DNA of 64,000 nucleotides from Syngnathus acus (taxonomy: Eukaryota > Chordata > Actinopteri > Syngnathiformes > Syngnathidae): positions 806,001 through 870,000 of the forward strand of contig NC_051099.1 of NCBI RefSeq assembly GCF_901709675.1, written 5' to 3'. This document shows positions 1 to 11,300 of this stretch, piece by piece. The position numbers were made by a program, and so were the translations under genes. Below the pieces are notes generated by a model. The model was given only the letters and a program-made list of their open reading frames with translations. It did not search any database and was not told the origin of the DNA. Every line of letters begins with the position of its first letter. The stretch's first letter is position 1.

Positions 1-333
1 CTTTTTCAGGCCACAAGATTCTCTCACTTGGTTAGGCAATTTGGAGCTTTGCCTTAGTTGGCGTTGAAAGAGACAAGAAAAATGGAATGGCAGTGATGAC
101 GCTAACCTTAGCCTCTGCTAACATGCATGTTTTCGGAATGCGGGAGGAAGTGCCGCAGGAAAAGTGGAGCTGTGATTCAAAAAACCCTCAAAACTCAGGC
201 AGATGTGCTTACCACAAAGGCCCACTGTGCAGCTTTCCACAATGTTCGAAAATAAATGAAATTGGTCAGGTAGCTTTTGTCACGCCCAAATGAATCATTA
301 CTCCACTCTCACACGATGTTTTCTTTTTTTCAG
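1..333. other. Intron of arhgap32 upstream of the first visible exon
   Basis: This stretch precedes the acceptor at 331-333 (T-rich tract then CAG). I see no exon in it. The open frames here have no family resemblance and no paired splice sites. Confidence 0.7.
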
Positions 334-2310
334 GGTCGAAGCTGGATTGTGAAGCGTAGCTATGAGGATTTCCGTGTGTTGGACAAGCACCTGCACCTTT
401 GCATATACGACCGTCGTTTCTCCCAGCTGCCTGAGCTGCCAAGATTTGACACTTTGACTGATCAAGCAGAGGTGAGCTCCGTGCATGCGGACTGGAAAGA
501 ACCCCTTCCAAGGATGTCGCATGACACTCTTAAACCTTTTCCAGAAACTCCATTTTACAGTTGTAGTGTTCCAACAAACTGAGTCAGAGTCATAAACAGA
601 AAGAAATGTCCCTCTATTTAGTAAGCTTTCAGCTGATGACAAAAAGTGTTTTTGTTTTGGTTTGTTTGGTTTTTTTCATTTCAAACTTCCTCTTTAATTG
701 TTCCTTCCATGTTAGTCTGTTTCCCAGATGTTGTTGGGTTACCTCTCCCGGCTTTCAGCCATTGCTGACAACAAGATCAACTGTGGGCCCGCCCTCACGT
801 GGATGGAGGTACATAGTACACACTTTCCTCATTGAGATGATGTGGAAGGAAGTTGACTCAGCACTTATTGTGTTCATCGCCTTTATATCCCTGACTCAAT
901 CGACACTGTTTGCAGGTTGACAATAAAGGTAATCATCTTTTGGTACACGAAGAGTCATCCATCAACGTGCCGGCAATCGCAGCTGCCCATGTGATCAAGC
1001 GCTACATTGCGCAGGCTTCAGACGAGCTGTCCTTTGAGGTGACACCCATACACAACGCTCAATGGCTCTCTCAGACTGTCTGACAGCGCACAAAGAATGC
1101 ATTCCATTCCACTTTATAGTCCTCAAGAGAGCAAAAAAAAAAACCCACTGGAAACTAGTTGCCTCTTCCAGGAGCCGTGCTCAATTTTACAAACGCAACA
1201 AGTGAAATGAAACCAGAGAATCCAGTGGTTCTACTGGGTTCTGAGCCTTTTCTCTTGCCTTCAGGTTGGTGACATTGTTTCAGTCATTGACATGCCTCCG
1301 AAAGAAGACACCACATGGTGGAGGGGGAAGCACGGCTTTCAGGTGTGTTAGCATTTGCCTCGTCTGCTTTTCTTGATGGCCAATGAGGAAGCAAAGTTTT
1401 GAATTAAGGCGAAATGGACCCAAGCCCACAAGAATAAAGTTCACATTTTTTGCGATGGTTTGACTTTTTTTTTTTTCTTTTTTCTATTTACAACTCAGCC
1501 ATTAGTGCTCTAAGTCTGATTTTGTTTTTGTTTTGTGCCTTCTCTCCCTCCAGGTTGGCTACTTTCCCAGTGAGTGCGTGGAGCTCATAAACGATAAAGT
1601 GCCACAGTCCATGAGCAACTCGGTGCCAAAGCCAGGTAGTGTTTGCCCTTTACTTTCAAAGCATTGAGTGAAATGTTGTCGGAAGGAAGCAATGGTTCAC
1701 GGCAGTTGAGCGATAAGGCTGGCTTTTCGGGGAGTAGTTTGTTTCAACTTTTTATTTTTGACTCAGCACTTTGTATGCCTAATCTAGTTGTATAGAAGCC
1801 AATAAACATGTCAAAAATATGACTGGAATATTCAAATACATATGTAACAAATCTTGAGCACGATATTCTGCCAAGGATGGACTGCACATTTTTTTGTACT
1901 TGTAAATTTCAACACCAAAGGCTGATTGATGATGACTTTAATTCACAAGAATCTGGCTGGCCTTGGAATGAGACGATTGCAGCTGGCTGCTAACCACCAG
2001 AAAGAAGCATAAAGCGCCTGATGAATCAGAAATGCTTCTCATGAGCTTGTAGTCCGTCCGATGTGGCGCATGGACAACACACAAGTGAATATTTCAATTG
2101 ATGTCTGCACATTCTCCAACTTTGGTTGGAGCAACACTGTGTGTTTGGGTTCTCTTGCATGCACATGGTACATTGATTTTTTTCGAAACTCCGCTGCTAC
2201 CGAAAGCAATTTTAACCTGAATGGGCAGAGCGAGCCTTAAGTTGATTGTCAGAAATACAACCCGCATTGCTTGTTCTCACTGCTTTGATGCATCTTTAAT
2301 AGGGACGTCT

Positions 2311-2382
<72 letters not shown>

Positions 2383-5300
2383 TGGAAGTGTACGGATGCA
2401 GTACTTGCACGTGTCTTGATGTGTTTGACTTTGACTCCTCTGCCTCAGCGTCCCCGTGCTCTGGCCTGCCGCCCGCCTCATGGAGTCTCTTCCCTCCCTG
2501 TGCGTGTTGGTATACAAGTATACTTCCACCCGCTTCACGCATCCCTCGCTCACTTACACATAAAAACTGTGATTGTGTTGCAGTTTGTTTGTCGGACTAC
2601 ACGCGATTTGAAATAGAATGACCTTGTTGTAATGGAAGACTGCTTCTAAGTGCTTCTCTCCCTCTGCTGCTTTTCCCATGTGTCCATCCGTCCATCCATC
2701 CGTCCATCTTTCTGTTGGTCCATCTGCTCGTCGGGATGCATGCAGATTTGGAGATGGAGAGTGTAATACAGGACAATGCATGGGTGGCCGACCCGCTTAA
2801 CCACTACAGCCTAAGTTCAGGTAGAAAAAGCTCCTTGTTGTGCTGCCCTAAACGACAATCGCTTCAAAAAGTTTGTTTTGTGCTACACTTTCACTTTCAT
2901 TTGTTATGGTACCTCAAAGCAAATGTGTCACATCAATGATGGTTCTATTTCTAAGTTTTGGTGAGAGTCATAAAAAAAATGTTCAAATATAAATTGATGT
3001 TCAATATAATGTTCAAATATACTAAATGTGATCATAATCTGGTTGTTGCATACATTTGTAGGCCCATGTGAAAAGAGATGTGTGAAAAATTGCAAACAAT
3101 AGTCCTATTTGCATTTAAGGTTAGCCCTGCCCATCAAGCTCTTCTTCTTTGCGTAATGATGTTTCAGGTTTGTCAGAATAATCGTTCCGGGCATCATCAC
3201 ATGCAATTTGTGTATAAGAGAAGAAAGCTGCACGGTTGCTGAATATAGTAGTTGCATCCCCACTTTGAAAAGGGTATTCAGAGAAGAGAACAATCTTGTC
3301 TCCAGTTCTCTTTCTGTCTTGGCCCCTAAAGGTGCTATATGCAAATGAGTTGAAGGGTGAGCCAGGTTACTGCAGCATTTCTCCAAAGTGCTCAATGTAT
3401 CCTGAGTCTGGATGAGGTCCAGCTGTGTTTGTGCAAGTCCAAAACTGAAAGAGCGTGGTAGGGGTGTCACAGTTCTGGGTCCTGACTAGCCATGATTTAT
3501 TTAATCCTTTCACAGCAAGGGGGGCCTGTAAACCCATCCATTGAGTGCTAAGCTTTGTTCTGCAACAGTACGAATCGCTGTCTCCCTCTCCATGGCGACT
3601 AAAAGAGCACATTCCTGTCGGGAGCTACCAGCACTGAAGGAAAGAAAAAAAAAATAATGTACTTGCTCTTCCTTGATCCAATCTGTGCTTTCCAAAGCAT
3701 TGCTAAGCCCCAGTGGAATGATGGAAACTCATAGGACACCAGACCAATTGATGTGACTCCAAATGCAAACGATTGCAGCGGACGCTTGGGTATTTACTGT
3801 AGTCGTCATTCATTTGATGATGAAAATGCGTATTCAGCCTTTTTTTCCTTTGACACTTACTAGTTGCTGGGCCAAATGTCGAGCAAGCCCCCGATTTCCA
3901 CGCCTATTGTCATCATGTCTGGGGACATGTGATTTGGGCAGCTGCTTGAGCATAAACTCAATGAGCTCAAACAGCTGCTTATGTGAAGGAGGGAGGAAGT
4001 CATTGAACAGAAAACGTGTGAGACGGAGAGTCTGATTTGTTCCCAAGGATCCCGGCTCGTTTCCTGGTGCTCCGGCTCTGGGCTGTGAAATTCTCCAGGT
4101 CCCTTGTGTAACGCTCCACATGAGTAATCTTTACGAATGCATCTCAGTTTTGGGGATGATATATATATCATAATTAACACCACATTGCACTGTAATGTGT
4201 TGTTGGGCAAAATTGGAACGTGAGTGTTAAGTTGAAGTCACATGAAGTGGAAGAGTCCCATGATCGTGGGCCATCAACAAATCAGTTTCGCTTGACTTTG
4301 AATCCACATGCCTCCTTAACAACTAATTTCAGGAATTACAAACATTTCTGGGAAGCAGCGGGGCCCCTATGGGGGAGAAAGTTGAAAGGTAGTCGAAATG
4401 TATACAATTGAACTACATACAGTATGGCGTGACTGCTCATGTAGCATAATTAATCAGTGTTTCATTTGTTATTGTTGCATGTGTTTGCTGTCTGCATCAT
4501 TCATTGCCCCCCCCCCCCCAAAAAAGATTTAAGCTGTTAATGTTAATTTTAAATTCCATGACATCTCTTCCTGTTGACACACAAAATAAGCAGTTCCTTT
4601 TTGTAACCTGAAGTGTAAAACAACAGTATGTACTGCTGACTCAGCATTTTTGGCATACACCCATAGCAATTATTTACAGCGCTGTGTGTGGTTTCACCGT
4701 AATAAGTCACGAGGTCAACCTTTATGGTATTCTTACTATGGTATTATTACGGTAAAAAAAAAACGATGACACTCGGTCACCTGCTCATATTACCCATTGG
4801 GGTAGTTGTTCTTGATTATTATCAACTTTGGAATGTTCCCGTTTTTAATGTCAGAAGTTGAACCGAGTGTAGGTCTGGAATGTTCCACACATGTTGGAGC
4901 ACTTGAAGGCAGCACGAGTTGATATGGAAACCAATGCCTGAGCGCAGGCGCGCTCACGCACGCACACGCACGTCTTGTATAGTAAGCACGCGCGTGGAGT
5001 TATTAGCTGACAGAGCAAAGAGGACAAAGTGGTCCGCGTCTCTCGTTTTGTCCGTTTTTCCCCCTTTTCAACCTATGTATGTAGGTGCGAATACAGTCTT
5101 GGCCCACTTTTGTCCAGTTGCGGAAGAAAAAGACGAGCGTACGGTTGGACCTTTATTTGGTTCGAGCCCGGGGGCGAGCCTCGTACTGTACTGTGGAAAC
5201 AAGGTAAGAAGATAGACCTATTTGTGTTCTACATTAGTAGTAAAAAAATGTACGCATTAGAATGTCCATTTCAGAGTCGTACTTCCCGGTAATGAACTCT

Positions 5301-8300
5301 TTGTTTGTGAGGGATTTGCGTGTTGGAATGAATGGCATTCGCCGTAGAAATTAAGTCAAAGATATGATCCTTCATATTTACTATTTAGAGTCAGAGTCAG
5401 CTTTATTGTCAATTCCTTCATTTATCCCTAAATGTAATTAGGGTTCATTTACGCGTGGTTGCACAATACAAAACGTTGACAGTATTTGATCTTTTCTTCA
5501 TTTTGTACCACAACCAATCCAGTAAATGGGTCACAGTGATCGTCTTGGTCTGTAAATATTCCATTCGTTATTACGACATACGATGTAAACGTGACAATCA
5601 CCGTAGCATAAATGTTTCTATACCCCGAAATCTGTTGATAGAAGAGAATACATCTTTTTTTTTTTTTTTTTTTATTGCAGCAGTTGAAGGCAACGAAATG
5701 ACGTCACCAACCCCGTGAATCCATTCATATCAACAGTAAATCATGGCTATTCTGTTCACCTAGTGCCCAAAATTCCTGTTGAGTCACCATTAATAGCTAT
5801 AAGGCCTGTTATTGGACACTTGGACACGTTTATTCAAACAAAGTCTGTGTGGGTCAATAGGGAGACCCTACGCTGTTGTTTACACAGTCGTCAGTCTTTG
5901 CAATGCACACAGCAGATGTTAAATGTGTGGAAGCACCATCTTGTGCTTTCCCCAAACAATATGCGTACACCTTTGCTTTCGAAGACAAAACTAGTATGGG
6001 CTTTCTTGGCAGAATAATACAGTACTGCAATGTAATATATTTCTTTTTTTGTTTATTGCTACAATAGAAATAAAGTCAGGCATTTGTTGGGGGGAGAAGA
6101 AAAAAAACTTTTCCTGGAGAGCTGTAAAGTTTCCCGCTTGAGCACCAACAGTAACTGGGTGTGTACAATTGTTGAATCCAGAGGGGGTTTCGGCCAAACT
6201 GAATAGACTTGGCCCTTTTAAGACGATTATGTTGATTTCTGTATTCAGGGCAAGGTGGCGCACAGTAGTTGTATCAGATAACTCAGGCTCAAGGCTTTTC
6301 TTTGTCTCTATGGAGTCGCTCTGTAACATCACTGGTGCGTTTCTATGGTGCTGGAATTTTCCTGCCCAACTGCTTCCTCTGAAAAGTCTCTCTCTGATTA
6401 CATTGACAGGGCTGTGGCTTTGGGGTTGAAGCAGGGAAAAGAATGAACATTTGCCATTACGTGGATAATTGTTTTCTGCTGCGATGCTTGGCCTCATGTC
6501 CTTGCCCCCCCCCCCCCCCCCCCCCCCCCCGCAATAGCCAAGCCTCAATGGGGAACATTTTGGTCACACACAAGCTCCAACTTAAACCTGCCAGTGGACC
6601 TTTTTAGGCTACAACGCCTTTTGACTTGTATCGGTTTAGTATTCAAATGCCAAGGAAGGGCTGCAGGCTCAAATGTCCTCAGCTATCATCATCTGGATCC
6701 CCACCCTACACCAGACGGCCACATGTCAAAGATTTATGACTGTTTGAAAAATACCATCGGATTAGAAGCAACTTAACTGTGTTTAAAAGTTGACTTTGTG
6801 GCGAGGCGGGCGGACTTTATGTGTTGGTATTATTTTCTGTGGTTCGAGTTCAAATGTTTCCAGCTTGAGTACTAGCTGTGATTTTGTCACATTCCTTGTT
6901 TCGAGGAGGACCTCCATCAGCCAGGGAAAATCGAACCGATGATGCAATGACCTCATGGAAAATACATTTTGGGGACAATTGCTTCAATACATTCGAATGA
7001 AGCCAAAGTGATGTTGTGCTCCTGTATTTGATGTGGTGGTTCTCATACGCGTCCTTCCTACTTTCTGTCCTCAGTGTCGAAGAAGCATGGCAAGCTGATC
7101 ACCTTCTTGCGTTCCTTCATGAAGTCCAGGCCCACCAAGCAGAAGCTGAAGCAGAGGGGCATCCTCCGGGAGAGGGTGTTTGGCTGCGACCTGGGCGAGC
7201 ACCTCCTCAACTCTGGACATGATGGTGAGAGAGTCACACTCCAAAACGTCACTGAATTGGATTTGTTCTCCCTCTGCTCTGCAGAAGAATAAAATAAATC
7301 GATAGATTTCTGCTTAGTTAGTTTGTTTACATTCCTTTTTCTTGGTCCGTCTGCAGTTCCCCAGGTACTCAAGAGCTGCACCGAGTTCATCGAGAAGCAC
7401 GGTGTGGTGGATGGTATCTACCGCCTCTCTGGAATTGCCTCCAATATCCAGAAATTGCGGTATGAGCCTGATTGAGCCAGCAGGAGAGCATTGTTATTTA
7501 TAGTTGTCTCTCATCTCTGCTTACATGTAAATATATACATTACCTGACTGGAATGTGCTTGTGTATGTGTGGGACGGATCACTTAGCGGGGTCCAATTTC
7601 ACTTTTCAGCCACTAGCACTGTCACGTTGCACATCTTCCTAAGGGAACATTAGTGTTCTTTCCTATTTATTGCATTCCACCGGGAGGATACTAAGAATTA
7701 GTAGTCATCTGCGATACTTAAGATCTCAGCAACATTCTTCTGTGGAGTTTGCCATTTAAAAGAAATGTGTTTTAAAAAAAAAAGAAAAATGGCTCACTTG
7801 ATGCAGCAGTTGCAGCTTTTTCTTTTTTATACCCTCTGTCTTTGTGCTCTTTGTTTCTCATCAGACACGAGTTTGACTCTGAGCAAATCCCCGACCTGAC
7901 CAAAGATGTTTACGTACAGGACATCCACTGTGTTGGTTCGCTGTGCAAGCTCTACTTCAGAGAACTGCCCAACCCCTTGCTCACCTATCAGCTGTATGAA
8001 AAATTCTCTGTAAGAAGTGCTTCCTGTTCACTTCAGAGTCCATTGAAATATGAACCAAAGGCCAGATTGTACTTCTGTTACTGATCTGCAAGGAGATTTG
8101 TCCAAGTAACATCCGCACGCGTGTGTTTAGGAGGCTGTCTCAGCAGCAACAGACGAAGAGCGACTTATTAAAATCCATGACGTCATCCAACAACTTCCTC
8201 CTCCACATTACAGGTCAGAGTAGAAGCACACTGCCCCCTTGTGGCTTATATAAGGAGTGCGGCTCATCTATTCAATGATGTGAGAAAAAGAAAGTTAATA

Positions 8301-11300
8301 TAGGTGTATTTGCTCTTGTAGAACGCTCGAGTTTCTCATGAGACACCTTTCCCGTCTGGCGGCATTCAGCTACATCACCAACATGCACAGTAAGAACCTG
8401 GCCATTGTCTGGGCCCCCAACCTGCTGAGGTAAGTGGAGCATATACGCGTTTGATAAACAAACGAGCTGAATGCGTCTGTTTGCTTTCCCAGATCAAAAC
8501 AGATTGAATCGGCATGCTTCAGTGGCACGGCGGCCTTCATGGAAGTCCGAATCCAGTCAGTTGTGGTTGAGTTCATTCTCAATCATGTGGATGTTCTCTT
8601 CAGCACCAAACTTAGCTCACTCATTCGCGAGGGAGCAGGTATAACCATCAAAATGTCCCATGAGTCACTGTTGCCTCTACTCACACGCTACGTGTCCACA
8701 GGTCATAACTCATTGTCACGACCCAAGTCCCTGCTGGTTTCATCACCCTCAACCAAACTTCTAAGTTTGGAGGAGGCTCAGGCTAGAACTCAGGCTCAGA
8801 TTAACTCTCCAGTCACTGAAGATAGCAAATACATTGAGGTTGGAGAAGGTCCTGCTGCCCTACAGGGCAAGTTCCACACGGTCATTGAGTTTCCCACAGA
8901 GAGGTTTGTCTTTTGGTGAAACTTGGGATTTTTTTTTTTTCCCCCCTCAATTCTGTCATAGCCAACTTGACAGTTTTCTTTTTTTAATGACAGGAAGAGA
9001 CCTCCTGTTAAATCAAAGAAATCTCCTGTGGGTAGTTGGCGTTCTTTCTTCAACTTGGGCAAGTCTTCCTCTATGTCCAAACGCAAGCTGCAACGCAACC
9101 CCAGTGAGCCCAACGAACTAAAGGCCATGGCTCTAGCTGGTGTGTCTTTCCTTTCTCACATTGTACAAAATTCAATATTTCCTGGGCGAGATGCTGATCT
9201 CAAATTGATTGTTTTAGGAGGTCGAGGAGATACAGCGACATTAAGATCTGCTAAAAGTGAAGAGTCACTAAGTTCTCTGCATAATGTTGAAGGTAATTGT
9301 AGCATACATTTCTATGTATCTGTTCAATCTCACTTGGTTTAAAAACAATTCTCATGGCTCTTAGATCCTCAACAAATGATGTTTTCATGAAGGTCTGTAT
9401 TTGTTGTCATTTCTCTCAGGAGAGTCCAAGGTGTACCGTCCCCGGAGACCCCGATCGAGCAGCGACGCCCTTTCAGCCTCATTCAACGGCGACTTGTCGG
9501 ACGGCCGACAGCACTGCAACTCGTTCGACAACCTCGGCGCCGCAGAGGACAGCGACGGAGATGACGGCCCCATCTGCGTACCTGCTCTGATCTCGCCTCC
9601 GCGCTCAGCCGGCGAAGACGTGGACCTCAGCCCACCAGACATCGGCATGGCCTCCTTGGACTTTGACCCCATGTCTTTCCAGTGCAGCAGCAGCAGCAGC
9701 CTCCCCGACGCCGCTTACGCATTCCCCCCGGTTGATCGGCACGCGGGAGCGGAAGGCTCCACTTTAAAGAGGAGGGGCCCTGGCAGCCTCTGGGGAAAGA
9801 CCAATGGATCTGACCTTATGCCTTCCTCCTTCCTTGACAACTTGACATCATCCTTGTTGCCCTCAGATTTGAACCCGGCTGCAGTCGAGAAAGCGGAAAG
9901 CCAAAAACTCACCGCGTACGCTGATAAACCCACACAAGCCGTGTCCCCCATTAGAAGTGTCAGGACCGCCACTTTGGAGATATTTCCCATGGAGATGCCT
10001 GAAAGGACTCCCGCTGAAGCGGTGGGACCTCCAGAACCTTTTTCTCCCAAAGACTCTCCTCTTTGTCTAAAAGCTGAGCCGTCTCGAAATGAAGCTTTCC
10101 AAATGGAGCTCCAGTCCAAGTTGGCCAGCGTGGATGGTGAAGCGCTAAAGCCAGAGGACAGCGTTCAACTGGTGTCACGTGAAAGCCACGAGCAACAAGG
10201 TAAGAAGCTGGCCAACATAATATTCACGCTTGGGTGTAGACTGACTTGGCTTCCTGCAATCGAATTGATTTTTCACTTGTTTCCAGATTCAAAGGATCTC
10301 ACCAGCACACATTCCCTGGGCACTCCGGCAAATGCCCCCCCTCCTCCTAAGGATGCCACCCTCACGCTGGCGCTGGTTCTTGCTGAGTCAGCACATCACA
10401 TACAGTCCCAGCCTCGGTCTGGCGAGACCCCGACGCCACGTGTTTCTGACGGCCGTGCATCATCGGGTCCGCGTTTCCAGACTTCCAATGGAGAGGGAAG
10501 TGAGACAATTAGCAACGTGTCAGTCACCGCCGTCCGATGCATTCCCTCTTCTTCAAGTCCGTCGAAAGAACAGCAGGTGCTTGAGTTAACCAGCGTGACA
10601 ACCAGGCCGCCGGAAAGTGCCACGGGCTCGACGACTCTTCTCGAAAACCCCCCTGAAATGGACTCTATTCCTTCAGAGACACGTCATAAAAAGGTCATCC
10701 CTCAAAGCACAGCCAACCTGAATTCTCCAACTAGGATGGCGGAAAGTCAGTCCTTGGTGGCACATGACTCGGTGTGTACCAATAGTAAAGTTGGCACCAG
10801 TGGGAGCAGCGCAGCCATTAGCAACAGCAAAGACACCAGAGGCTTACGACAACATCTTGCTGAAGTGAGTAAGGATTCTGAAAACTCAACAACAATTCAT
10901 ATTTACCGTCCGTATTTATAATCATTGTTTGTTCTCTCCGACAGCGTTGTGTGATTTTTACTCGACGCAGCTTAACATTCATGTCACTTTCTTAGGTGAA
11001 GCCAAAGGAAGACGCCAAGCTCACAAGTGTTGCGAAATCCTCCTCCTCCTCCTCATCAGAGCAGCAGCCTCCAGCAGCTCCGAAAGCCAAAAAGTCGTCG
11101 GTGTTGTCACCGACACAAAATCAGCGCCAGCAGCAGCAGCAGTCCCACATGCAAATTCAAAGTCAGCCACTATCAAAGGCTCATTCAACAGCGACACCAA
11201 TCTCTTCTGAGCGCGTGGATCGGCCTTATGAAGTCCTAAATCCAACACAACCCTGCTGCCTAGAGTCGGCGGCTAAAAAGGAGCCCGCCGGATCCACACC

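Noticed and set aside
2221-2616. Long frames on both strands across the (CA)n repeat
   Set aside because: They are Thr-His or Val-Cys repeats produced by the microsatellite, with no splice sites or family resemblance.
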